From: WS-2 sp036507005
GTDB lineage: Bacteria > Eisenbacteria > RBG-16-71-46
Direction of reading: 5' to 3'
NCBI GenBank assembly: GCA_036507005.1
Contig: DASXQT010000075.1
Span: 41,460 to 105,459, forward strand
Length of the DNA stretch: 64,000 bases
In this document: positions 29,827-37,999 of the stretch, one piece after another
How positions within the stretch are numbered: position 1 is the stretch's first letter
Layout: every line of letters begins with the position of its first letter
Notes under the pieces: model-generated
The model's database searches: none
What the model saw: only the letters and a program-made list of their open reading frames with translations
Told to the model about the DNA's origin: nothing
Program-made: the position numbers and the translations under genes

Positions 29827-31565
29827 AGCACCTGAATGCAGACGAGCTGAGCGCGCTCCACGACGGAGCGCTCGATCCGGAGACGCGCGCGCGCGCCGAG
29901 CGGCACCTCGGCGAGTGCGCCGAGTGCCGCGCCGCGCTCGAGACCCTCGGGCGCCTGGACGAATCGCTCGCGGCCGCCCTCGCGCACGATCCAGGCGACG
30001 CCCACTTCGAGTCGCTGGCGGCGCGCATCGAGGAGCGCATCGCCGCAGCGGGCGCGCCCGAGGCGCGGGCCGCGCGCGGGTGGCTGGGCGGCCTCGGCGC
30101 TTCACTCCGCAGGCCGCGCACGCTGGCGTGGGTGGGGAGCGCGCTCGCGCTGGTCGTCGTTGCGGGCGTGGTGCTCATCAACCTGCAGAGCGGGGAGAAC
30201 GCGGCGCTGCGGGACCGCATGCTCGCGCAGCGCGCCGGGCAGGCGGCCGGCCGGGAGCGCGCGGACGAGACGGGGCGGGCTCAGCACGCCGAGGAGCGGG
30301 CGGGAGCGCCCGCGCCCGTGCCCGAGCCGGCGCCGGTGCCCGCGCCGGGCGCGGCGTCGGGCGCGGCGTCGGCGCCGATCCCGGGTGCGGGGCCCGCGTC
30401 GGAGAACGCGCAGGCCGTAGTGCCGGCGACGGACAAGACCAGGGCGAGCGCGCCCGCGGCCGGCGGCGCCGAGGGAAGCGCGACTCCGTCCGCGGCGCTG
30501 CGCGCGCGCGAGGAGGGCGGGAAGCCCTCGCCGGCCCAGGCGACGACGCCCGCGCCCGGGGCACCCGCGCCCCATCGCGAGGCCGCGCCGCGCCGCGCCT
30601 ACGAGGTCAAGCGTGGGCCGTCGGGAGAGGATGTGCCCGCCCGGAAGCCCGAGGGGAGGTTCGCGCAGCCGCCCCCCCCGGCTCCGCGCGCGGCCTCGGG
30701 GGACGTGACGCAGAGTGCCAAGCCGCGCCTCGCGCTGCCGCTCGACGGCCAGCCCGCGCCCCGACTGGACGAGGAGTCCAAGAAGGATCTGAGCGCGGCG
30801 ACCCCTGAATCCACGCCGCCGCCTCTGGGAAAAACCCTCGCTGGGCGGCGCACCGCCGAGCTTCCGCCCGAGCCGGAGAAGCCCAAGGTCGAAGCCGGCG
30901 CGCAGGCGGCCGGGCTCCTCGTGTGCGGCGACGTGAAGGACGCGCTCGGGCGGCCGGTGGCGTCCGCCACGGTGACGCTCGTGACCTTCGGGCGCGGGGT
31001 GTCGACCGACGCGGGTGGCCACTTCTGCCTGGAGGTCCCGCCCGGCGACCAGACGCTCTCCGTGATCGCGGTGGGCTACAAGCCGCTGCGCCGCGAGGTG
31101 CACGCCGCGCCGGAGGTGCCCGCGCTCGCGCTCACGCTCGAAGCCGTGTCGGCTCTCGACCAGGGACGGAGCGGCTCCGTGTCCTGGTTCCGCGGCCCGC
31201 CGCAGGCCACCTTCCCGCAGGAGGAATCCGCCGACGACGCGTTCCGCACGGCTCCCCGCGCGCTGCAGGCGGCCGCGAGCGGCGCGGCGCGGCTCACCGA
31301 GGCGGCCGTGCGCTCGAAATCGGCCCCGAGGTTCGAGGCCGCGGCGGCCGATTGGGAGCGGGTGCGCGCGCGAGCAAAGGACGGCCCGTTCGAGGTCGCG
31401 GCCCGCTACCGCATCGCCGAGGCGCGCTTCCGCGCCTGGGAGCTCGAGCCGACGGCGAATCGCGCCTTCGCCGCAACCGACGCGCTGACCTCGTTCCTGG
31501 TGCGCGCGCCGATCGGCGTGGAGCGCGACCGGGCCGCGGTCTGGCTCGACCGCGTGCGGCGGTAG
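29823..31565 (+). CDS. Transmembrane anti-sigma factor fused to a carboxypeptidase-regulatory-like domain
   Basis: A 580-aa protein. The N-terminal zinc-binding anti-sigma domain has H28-x3-C32-x2-C35 (R-H-L-G-E-C-A-E-C). One membrane helix is at about 99-121. A long Ala/Pro-rich periplasmic linker follows. Residues about 364-427 form a beta-sandwich like CarboxypepD_reg: C-G-D-V-K-D-A-L-G-R-P-V-A-S-A-T-V-T, T-D-A-G-G-H-F, I-A-V-G-Y-K-P. A helical end (F-E-V-A-A-R-Y-R-I-A-E-A) follows. This architecture suggests sensing of a cell-surface ligand on the outside and release of the sigma factor inside. GTG start is coupled to the sigma gene. Confidence 0.85.
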   Translation: MKHLNADELSALHDGALDPETRARAERHLGECAECRAALETLGRLDESLAAALAHDPGDAHFESLAARIEERIAAAGAPEARAARGWLGGLGASLRRPRTLAWVGSALALVVVAGVVLINLQSGENAALRDRMLAQRAGQAAGRERADETGRAQHAEERAGAPAPVPEPAPVPAPGAASGAASAPIPGAGPASENAQAVVPATDKTRASAPAAGGAEGSATPSAALRAREEGGKPSPAQATTPAPGAPAPHREAAPRRAYEVKRGPSGEDVPARKPEGRFAQPPPPAPRAASGDVTQSAKPRLALPLDGQPAPRLDEESKKDLSAATPESTPPPLGKTLAGRRTAELPPEPEKPKVEAGAQAAGLLVCGDVKDALGRPVASATVTLVTFGRGVSTDAGGHFCLEVPPGDQTLSVIAVGYKPLRREVHAAPEVPALALTLEAVSALDQGRSGSVSWFRGPPQATFPQEESADDAFRTAPRALQAAASGAARLTEAAVRSKSAPRFEAAAADWERVRARAKDGPFEVAARYRIAEARFRAWELEPTANRAFAATDALTSFLVRAPIGVERDRAAVWLDRVRR

Positions 31566-31662
31566 GAAGCTCGCCCCGAGGCGCAGGTGGCGCGGGCGCT
31601 CGCGCCCGCCGGCCTGCAGCGCCGCCGCGGTTCGACTCCCGCGCCCCGGCTCACAAAACCCC

Positions 31663-31691
31663 TTGAGCCGAGCGCGCTTCTCGTCCAACCT
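31663..31691 (+). promoter_or_regulatory. Weak promoter candidate for the OPT transporter
   Basis: TTGAGC (31663-31668), 17-bp spacer, CAACCT (31686-31691), about 50 nt before the GTG at 31746. The -10 lacks the usual first T. Confidence 0.25.
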
Positions 31692-31745
31692 TGGGGCTTT
31701 CCGTGGGACGCCGCCCCAACGTCCCCTCCATCGCGAGGAGAGACC

Positions 31746-33719
31746 GTGGCCACCGAAACGATTCCTGCGGCCGAAGCGCCGCGCACCGCCGAAGAGATCG
31801 AGCGCGAGTGGTTCGAGACCGTCTACGCCGGCGACCGCATGCCGCAGCTCACCCCGCGGGCGGTCGTGATGGGCATGCTGCTCGGCATGCTCATGGCGTG
31901 CTCCAACGTCTACGTGGGCCTCAAGGCGGGGTGGAGCCTGGGGGTGGGGATCACCTCGTGCATCCTCGCCTACAGCATCTTCGCCACGCTCCACCGGACG
32001 ATGCCGCGGCTCTTCCCGCCCTTCAGCATCCTCGAGAACAACTGCATGCAGTCGTGCGCCTCGGTCGCGGGCGTGATGACGAGCGGAGGGCTCGTGAACG
32101 CCATCCCCGCGCTCATGATGCTCAACGCCACGGCCCTGCCCCTCGACTTCAGGCAGCGCTGCCTGTGGCTGATCCCGTGGATCGTCTGCATCTGCTGGAT
32201 GGGCGTGTTCCTGGCCGTGCCGGCCAAGCGCCAGATGATCAACGTCGAGAAGCTCCCGTTCCCGACCGGGACCGCGGCGGCGGCCACGCTGCGCGCGCTC
32301 CACACCAAGGGCGAGACCGCCGCGCGCCAAGCGTCCTCGCTCGGCATCGCGGGGCTGATCGGGGCGGTCATCACCTGGATGCGGGACGCCGAGTTCAGCT
32401 TCCTCAAGATCACCACACTCGCGGGCGCGCCGGACTGGTCCCCGGTCAAGGGGCTGGTCACCCCGGCCTGGGGCTGGTGGCAGGGCCATCTCCCGTGGCT
32501 GGGCTATCCCAAGATCGAGTCGGTATGGGGCACGAGCTGGATCAAGCTCGGGCAGTACAAGGACAAGCTGCTCGGCTTGAACCAGGTCACGATGTCGCTC
32601 GAGGGCTCGCTGCTGTTCGTCGCCGCGGGCGCGATCATCAGCTTCCGCCAGGCGTGGAGCATGCTGCTCGGGGCGGTGATCAACTACGGCGTGCTGGCCC
32701 CGTACTTCCTGCGGGCCGGGGTGATCGAGGCCCCGAGCTTCCGCAAGATCTCCTCCTGGAGCCTGTGGATCGGGGTCCCGATGATGGTGACCTCGGGCCT
32801 GCTGCTCTTCTTCATGAACTGGAGGACCGTGCTGCGCGCCTTCAGCACCATCACGGCGTTCCTCAAGCGCAAGGCCGGCGTCGACCCCATGGACCGCATC
32901 GAGGTGCCCGGATCGTGGTTCCTGGGCGGATTCGCCGCGCTGGGGGTGGTGATCGTGATCCTCGGCCACGGCCTGTTCCACATCACCTGGTGGATGGGCG
33001 CGATCGCGGTGCTCGCCACTTTCCTGCTGGTGGTGGTCGCGGCGCGCGCCACCGGCGAGACCGACGTCACGCCGGTCGGCCCCTTGAGCAAGATCACCCA
33101 GCTCACCTTCGGCGCGATCAAGCCGGGCGACATCACCGTGAACCTGATGACCGCCAACATCACGGCCGGAGCCACGGGCTGCGCCGCCGAGCTGCTCACG
33201 GACCTGAAGAGCGGCTACCTCCTGGGCGCCAAACCGCGGCAACAGTTCTTCGCGCAGCTGTTCGGCGTGCTCGCGGGCGGCCTGATCGTCGTGCCGGTCT
33301 ACTTCATCCTGATTCCGACCGTGGACCTGCTCGGCACCGAGCGCTGGCCCGCGCCCGCGGCGCTGGTGTGGCGCGGCGTGGCCGAGCTGCTCGCCAAGGG
33401 CGTGGGCGCGCTGCCGGTCTCGGCGCGCTGGGGGCTCCTGATCGGGGGCGTGATCGGGATCCTCCTGCCCCTGCTCGAGATGGCGTTCCCGAAGCACAAG
33501 AAGTTCATGCCGTCCGCGACCGGGCTCGGGCTCGCGTTCACCATCAACGGCTTCAACTCGATCTCGTTCTTCCTCGGCGCCACCCTCGCCCTGTGGTTCA
33601 GGAAGGCGCGTCCCCAGCTCGCCGAGCAGTACACCATCCCGGTCTCCTCCGGCATCATCGCGGGCGAGAGCCTGATGGGCGTGCTGATCGCGCTCTTGAC
33701 CATCGCCGTGGCGCGCTGA
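31746..33719 (+). CDS. OPT family (oligopeptide/metal-chelate) transporter
   Basis: A 657-aa polytopic membrane protein with some 15 helices. The start L-T-P-R-A-V-V-M-G-M-L-L-G-M-L-M and N-V-Y-V-G-L-K-A-G-W-S, with P-F-P-T-G-T-A-A-A-A-T-L, are hallmarks of bacterial OPT proteins. The distal half has I-T-A-G-A-T-G-C-A-A-E-L-L-T-D-L-K-S-G-Y and F-M-P-S-A-T-G-L-G-L-A-F. Family members import small peptides or metal-chelate complexes by proton symport; the substrate cannot be read here. GTG start with GAGGAGAGA upstream. It stands alone after the sigma operon. Confidence 0.92.
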   Translation: MATETIPAAEAPRTAEEIEREWFETVYAGDRMPQLTPRAVVMGMLLGMLMACSNVYVGLKAGWSLGVGITSCILAYSIFATLHRTMPRLFPPFSILENNCMQSCASVAGVMTSGGLVNAIPALMMLNATALPLDFRQRCLWLIPWIVCICWMGVFLAVPAKRQMINVEKLPFPTGTAAAATLRALHTKGETAARQASSLGIAGLIGAVITWMRDAEFSFLKITTLAGAPDWSPVKGLVTPAWGWWQGHLPWLGYPKIESVWGTSWIKLGQYKDKLLGLNQVTMSLEGSLLFVAAGAIISFRQAWSMLLGAVINYGVLAPYFLRAGVIEAPSFRKISSWSLWIGVPMMVTSGLLLFFMNWRTVLRAFSTITAFLKRKAGVDPMDRIEVPGSWFLGGFAALGVVIVILGHGLFHITWWMGAIAVLATFLLVVVAARATGETDVTPVGPLSKITQLTFGAIKPGDITVNLMTANITAGATGCAAELLTDLKSGYLLGAKPRQQFFAQLFGVLAGGLIVVPVYFILIPTVDLLGTERWPAPAALVWRGVAELLAKGVGALPVSARWGLLIGGVIGILLPLLEMAFPKHKKFMPSATGLGLAFTINGFNSISFFLGATLALWFRKARPQLAEQYTIPVSSGIIAGESLMGVLIALLTIAVAR

Positions 33720-33772
33720 CCGGCGCCGAAAGCGCGCCAGTTCCGGCCCGGCCGCGCCGATACCGGGGGAGC

Positions 33773-34897
33773 ATGATCACGATCCTCCCGCTCCTGGTCC
33801 TGCTCGCCGCGTCGGGCGGCTCCGCGGAGACGCATCACTTCGAGCGCCTGTGCGCCCAGGTCGCGGCCGACTACGACAGCGCCCGCGGCGGCTTCGTCAC
33901 CAAGGACGGCGCCCCGATCGAGAGCGCGGTCGAGCTCGGCTTCGCCCTCGGCGGCGAGCGCGGCGACCCGCTGTGGCTCGCGCGCGCGCACCGCACCGCG
34001 GAGTGGATGCACGTGCTCTACGACTCGGCCGGCGGCGGCTTCTTCCTGCGGCTGCGGGATGCCGATCCGTCCTACGCCTCGTTCGAGAAGCCCACCCGGG
34101 CCAACGCCCGAAGGCTCGAGAACCTGATCGACGCCTGGCAGCACGGCGGCAGCGACGCCGACCGCCGCGCCGCCGCGCGCGTCGCCGACTACATGGACCG
34201 CGTGCTGCTCGACGCCCGCGGCGGGTTCGTGGCCGGGCAGGTCGGCGACCGGCAGCTCGTGCCCGAGGCCAACGGCTACGCGATCCGGGCCTGGCTGCGC
34301 TGGGCCGGGGCGAACGGCGACCCGCGCCTGCGCGAGTTCGCGTGGAAGAGCCTCGACCGCGTGTGGCAGGAATGCTGGGTCGAGGGCCTCGGGCTCATGC
34401 GCCTCGACATGTTCGGCCGGCGCGAGGGCTCGCCGCTGCTCGAGGACCAGTGCGAGATGGGGCGGGCGTTCATTCTGGCCGCCCACTTCGGCGGCCGCGA
34501 GGCCGACCTCGCGCGGGCGCGGGTTCTCGGCAACCTGGTGGTGGAGCGCTTCGAGGAGCCCGAGAAGGGCGGGTTCGCCCAGTACTCCCGGCCGCGCGGC
34601 GACGAGGGCAAGGCGAAGCGCGGCGGGCGCAAGTTCGACGAGAACGCGCGCGCCGTGCGCTTCCTGGCCGAGCTGGCCTCGGTCACCGGCAAGAACGAGT
34701 TCCGCGACGCCGCGCGCCGCGCCATACAGGTGTTCGAGCGCGACCTCGGCCGGGCGCGCGAGGACGCCGCCGACTGGGCGCTCGCGCTGCGCGCGCTCGA
34801 GGCGTCCGACCTGCCCTCGCGGCCGAAATGGAGCGAGCCTCCCAAGGCCGCGCCCGAATCGCCGCGCGTGTTCCGGATCCGGGGCCGGAGGCGGTAA
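33773..34897 (+). CDS. Secreted six-hairpin (alpha/alpha toroid) protein related to the YyaL/DUF255 C-terminal part
   Basis: A 374-aa protein with a signal peptide (I-T-I-L-P-L-L-V-L-L-A-A-S-G-G). Repeating helical pairs carry the marks of six-hairpin glycosidase-like folds: D-S-A-R-G-G-F-V-T-K-D-G, L-Y-D-S-A-G-G-G-F-F, D-A-R-G-G-F-V-A-G-Q and E-A-N-G-Y-A-I-R-A-W. It resembles the part after the thioredoxin domain of YyaL/SSP411 proteins; that domain itself is absent. It might epimerise or hydrolyse a sugar, or only bind one. ATG 33773 follows GGGGGAGC. It lies 53 bp after the OPT gene and probably shares its transcript. Confidence 0.7.
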   Translation: MITILPLLVLLAASGGSAETHHFERLCAQVAADYDSARGGFVTKDGAPIESAVELGFALGGERGDPLWLARAHRTAEWMHVLYDSAGGGFFLRLRDADPSYASFEKPTRANARRLENLIDAWQHGGSDADRRAAARVADYMDRVLLDARGGFVAGQVGDRQLVPEANGYAIRAWLRWAGANGDPRLREFAWKSLDRVWQECWVEGLGLMRLDMFGRREGSPLLEDQCEMGRAFILAAHFGGREADLARARVLGNLVVERFEEPEKGGFAQYSRPRGDEGKAKRGGRKFDENARAVRFLAELASVTGKNEFRDAARRAIQVFERDLGRAREDAADWALALRALEASDLPSRPKWSEPPKAAPESPRVFRIRGRRR

Positions 34898-34923
34898 GGC
34901 GGGGGGGCGCGTCGGGAGGAATC

Positions 34924-34941
34924 GCTCGCCCGGCAGCGAGC
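34924..34941. terminator. Hairpin between convergent genes
   Basis: GCTCGC (34924-34929) and GCGAGC (34936-34941) form a 6-bp stem with loop CCGGCA between the convergent 33773 and 36402 genes. There is no T-tract, so it is a weak bidirectional terminator at best. Confidence 0.25.
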
Positions 34942-34962
34942 ACCCTCCGCGCGTCCGCCGGA

Positions 34963-36402
34963 TCACCTCGGAACCCACCCGGCGAGCTTGAACAGTTCCC
35001 CGCCCCCGGGGGCGATCGTTCCGGTAGCGAACGAGCCCGAGTTCGATGCGACGGGGATCAGGCGGCCGTCGAGCTTGCCGACACGATGGACGGTGCGAGC
35101 GACCCCCCTGAGCGTGACGCGGAACGACTGTGCGAGCAGCGTATCCTTGTTCGCGATCAGGACGTAGTCACCCTCCCCGTCACGCGCCTTGAAATAGCCA
35201 GCCAACCCCTCGCTGGAAGCGCCCTCGAGGTCCGACACCGGGGTGAGCGCGCTCCCCGGACGCGAGGGCGTGTCGTCGCCGCGAGGCACGACGAATCGAT
35301 TGCCGGCGGCGTGGAAGACCGCCACCGGATCGACCTGCATGAGAGTGGGGCCGAGCCCGCGAAGCTCGGCATTGAGCGCGGCCAGCGAATCGTGCAGGGC
35401 CCCGTTCTCGGACCCATCCCTGGTGAGGAACGAAGCGCCGTAGCCCGGCTCCGACGGGGGACCATCCCGGGGGCGGAGCGTCCAGTACAGGATCCCCTTG
35501 GCGCCGTACGCAATGGAGACGTAAGCCTGCCAGCGAATCTGCTGGAAGGTCGGCGTCGGCCGATACGGGGAGCGCATGTCCTCCCGGCGCGGGGCCGCTT
35601 GGATCACCGACCAGAACGGGATCCGGTAGTTGGGCCGGCTGTGCTGGGCCGCTTTCTCCCTGACCAGCGCGAGCTGCACGAAGTACAGGCGGAAATCGGC
35701 GGAGGGTGTCTCGAAGGGGTACTTGTCGAACGAGACGACCGGCGCCGGGAAGGAGTCGGAGTCGAACGGCGACAGGTACTGGTCCAGGTAGCATCCGTAC
35801 GCGGCCAGCGTGTCCCGGCTGCAGGGGGGCTGGAACCATTCGTACGCCTGGATGGGAAGCAGGTTGACCAGGGCGAGCTTGTCGTGCGTGCCAGCTCCGT
35901 TCGTGGAGTCGCGAAGCATGAGCGTCATCTCGTGGATCGTCGTGAAGACCCGATCCGCGGCGAGCTTCCGATGCGGCGGATAATAAAGAGGCGGCTCGTC
36001 CCACAGAATCCAGCCCGCCACGGACGGGCTGTTGAGCCCGGCGGAAGGCATCAGCTCGCCCAGGAGGGCGGCGCGGTTCGCGGCCGGGTTCGGGTTCTTG
36101 AACAGGCTCCGCGGGTCGCCGGTCTCCAGATACGCGAACTCCTGCATCCGGAATCCCGGCCGAGTCGCGCGCAGCGAATCGAGGCGCGCTGCGATCCGGC
36201 GCGCGAGCGCCGGGGTGGGGTTGTCGAACGGCACCACGAACTCCAGGCCGGCGTCGTTCAGCCGGATCAGGCTCATGGGGTCGCCGCCCACGCCGAAGCC
36301 GCCGATCACGAAAGTCGTCTGTCTCCAAGCTGCGGGCGCGTCCCGCGTCTGGCTCCCGAGAACAAGCAGGGCAGGAAGCAAACGGCAGAACATCCTGCCC
36401 AT
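34963..36402 (-). CDS. Secreted glycoside-hydrolase-like TIM-barrel protein
   Basis: A 479-aa exported protein (signal M-F-C-R-L-L-P-A-L-L-V-L-G). The central region looks like a beta-galactosidase/GH42-like barrel: G-W-I-L-W-D-E-P-P-L-Y near residue 140, where the D-E could be the acid/base, F-W-S-V-I-Q-A, and R-W-Q-A-Y-V-S-I-A-Y-G-A-K-G-I-L-Y-W-T, a phrase common in glycosidases acting on plant or surface glycans. The C-terminal about 110 residues form a beta-sandwich (V-H-R-V-G-K-L-D-G). No exact family assigned. It is divergent from the first glycosyltransferase. Start ATG 36402 has GAGGAGG 4 bp upstream. Confidence 0.65.
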   Translation of the reverse strand: MGRMFCRLLPALLVLGSQTRDAPAAWRQTTFVIGGFGVGGDPMSLIRLNDAGLEFVVPFDNPTPALARRIAARLDSLRATRPGFRMQEFAYLETGDPRSLFKNPNPAANRAALLGELMPSAGLNSPSVAGWILWDEPPLYYPPHRKLAADRVFTTIHEMTLMLRDSTNGAGTHDKLALVNLLPIQAYEWFQPPCSRDTLAAYGCYLDQYLSPFDSDSFPAPVVSFDKYPFETPSADFRLYFVQLALVREKAAQHSRPNYRIPFWSVIQAAPRREDMRSPYRPTPTFQQIRWQAYVSIAYGAKGILYWTLRPRDGPPSEPGYGASFLTRDGSENGALHDSLAALNAELRGLGPTLMQVDPVAVFHAAGNRFVVPRGDDTPSRPGSALTPVSDLEGASSEGLAGYFKARDGEGDYVLIANKDTLLAQSFRVTLRGVARTVHRVGKLDGRLIPVASNSGSFATGTIAPGGGELFKLAGWVPR

Positions 36403-36451
36403 CCATCCTCCTCTCCGCAGGGGTCCGTGCTGCCACCTTCGCCGTTGCGCG

Positions 36452-36481
36452 ACGCTAGGGTTCGAGCTGGTCGGGGGTCAA
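36452..36481 (-). promoter_or_regulatory. Promoter of the glycosidase-like gene
   Basis: On the minus strand TTGACC (36481-36476), 18-bp spacer, TAGCGT (36457-36452), about 50 nt before ATG 36402. Confidence 0.4.
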
Positions 36482-36535
36482 ACTCGCCGGGGAAGGTGCC
36501 GCGGCACGCTTCGGCGCGGGCCCGCGGCGCGAGCG

Positions 36536-36564
36536 TTGACCTCTCCGGCTTGAGCCCGTAGGTT
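36536..36564 (+). promoter_or_regulatory. Promoter of the GT4 gene
   Basis: TTGACC (36536-36541), 17-bp spacer, TAGGTT (36559-36564). It is divergent from the promoter at 36452-36481, with 54 bp between the two -35 elements. Confidence 0.45.
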
Positions 36565-36675
36565 GACGCGCCGGCCGCCGGTGCAGGCGGCGCGAGATCG
36601 GCGGGGCGCGCGGCGAAGAGACGAGAGGCGCGAGATTCCGGACCGGCGCGAGGCGCGCGCAGGAGCGGGCACGCT

Positions 36676-37839
36676 GTGAGGATCGTTCACCTCTACAAGG
36701 ACTACTACCCGCCCGTGGAGGGCGGCATCGAGCGCACGGTCTGGCGAATGGCGCGGGGGGCTGCGGCGGCCGGCGCGGACGTGACCGTGCTCACCTCGGC
36801 GCACGGCGCCCGCCATACGTCGGAGGAGAGGCTCGATGGCGTCCGGATCGTCCGCTGCGCCGAGTGGGCCCGTTTTCTCTCGACGCCGTTCTGCCCCGGC
36901 ATGCCGGGCCGCCTCGCTTCGCTCGAAGCCGACATCCTCCATCTCCAGTTCCCGAGCCCCCCCGGCGAGATCAGCACGCTGATCGCCAAGCGCTCGGTGC
37001 CTGTGGTCGTGACCTATCAGTCCGACATCGTCCGGCAGGCCGCCCTGCTCCCAGTCTACGGGCCGGTGGTGCGCGCCATCCTCGCCCGGGCGCGGGTGAT
37101 CATGACAACCTCTCCTCAGTACCTGGATCATTCCCCGTTTCTGCAGCCCCACCGCGCCAAGTGTGTCGTGATCCCGCTCGGAATCGAGCTCGAGGGCTTC
37201 AGCGGGAACGGCGCGGTGGACGCCGCCGCAGCCGACCTGCGCGCGCGCCACGGGACGCCGCACATCCTCTTCGTGGGCCGATTCCGCTACTACAAGGGGC
37301 TCGACGTCCTGATCGACGCGATGCCCGCGGTGCGCGCGCGGCTGGTCCTCGTGGGGGCGGGTCCCGAGGAGGCCCGGCTCCGCGCGCAGTGCGCGCGCCT
37401 CGGGCTCGGCGAGCGGGTGGTCTTCGCCGGCTCGGTCGAAGACCGAATGCTGGCCGCTCACTACCGCGCCGCCGACCTCTTCGTGCTGCCTTCGACTCAC
37501 CCGAGCGAGGCGTTCGGCCTGGTCATGGTAGAAGCCCAGGCGAGTGGCCGGGCGGTGGTCTCGACCGAGCTCGGCACCGGCACGTCGTACGTGAACGTTC
37601 ACGGGGAGACCGGCCTCGTCGTGCCTCCGCGGAATCCGGCGGCCCTCGCGGCGGCCATCAACCGCCTGCTCGAGGATTTGCCGCTGCGAACCAGGATGGG
37701 CGATGCGGCTCGCCGCCGTTGCCGCCAGCTGTTCTCCTCCGAGCACATGGTGTCCTCGGTGCTGCGGGTCTACGAGTCCGTCGTGGGCTCTCCGGCGGCG
37801 GGCGAACGGGGGGTTCGCGCCGGCGCCTCCGCGTCTTGA
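36676..37839 (+). CDS. Glycosyltransferase family 4
   Basis: A 387-aa GT-B enzyme. The N-terminal acceptor domain begins V-H-L-Y-K-D-Y-Y-P-P-V-E-G-G-I-E-R, a start typical of GT4 mannosyl/glucosyltransferases. The donor domain has F-V-G-R-F-R-Y-Y-K-G-L-D-V-L, V-G-A-G-P-E-E-A-R-L and the E-x7-E motif S-E-A-F-G-L-V-M-V-E. The protein starts with GTG, and its promoter is about 110 bp upstream. It lies apart from the main polysaccharide block but in the same direction; the sugar and acceptor cannot be read. Confidence 0.88.
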   Translation: MRIVHLYKDYYPPVEGGIERTVWRMARGAAAAGADVTVLTSAHGARHTSEERLDGVRIVRCAEWARFLSTPFCPGMPGRLASLEADILHLQFPSPPGEISTLIAKRSVPVVVTYQSDIVRQAALLPVYGPVVRAILARARVIMTTSPQYLDHSPFLQPHRAKCVVIPLGIELEGFSGNGAVDAAAADLRARHGTPHILFVGRFRYYKGLDVLIDAMPAVRARLVLVGAGPEEARLRAQCARLGLGERVVFAGSVEDRMLAAHYRAADLFVLPSTHPSEAFGLVMVEAQASGRAVVSTELGTGTSYVNVHGETGLVVPPRNPAALAAAINRLLEDLPLRTRMGDAARRRCRQLFSSEHMVSSVLRVYESVVGSPAAGERGVRAGASAS

Positions 37840-37999
37840 GGGCCGCGGGCCGCGACGCCCACCCTCTGCTTCACGCCCCGCGAGCGGCAATTATGCCGTT
37901 GCCGGAAAGGAATGTGCGAGAGAGAATGATTCAATGGGTCGCTGCCGGAGACGCCGGGGGACCAGCCGCCGCGAACGATCCCACGGGGAGGTTTCCAGC

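Noticed and set aside
31566..31660. A T-arm-like GGTTCGACTCC sequence near 31629 suggesting a tRNA gene
   Set aside because: The flanks do not form a 5-bp T-stem with a 7-nt loop, and no matching acceptor stem or anticodon arm lies 50-60 nt upstream.
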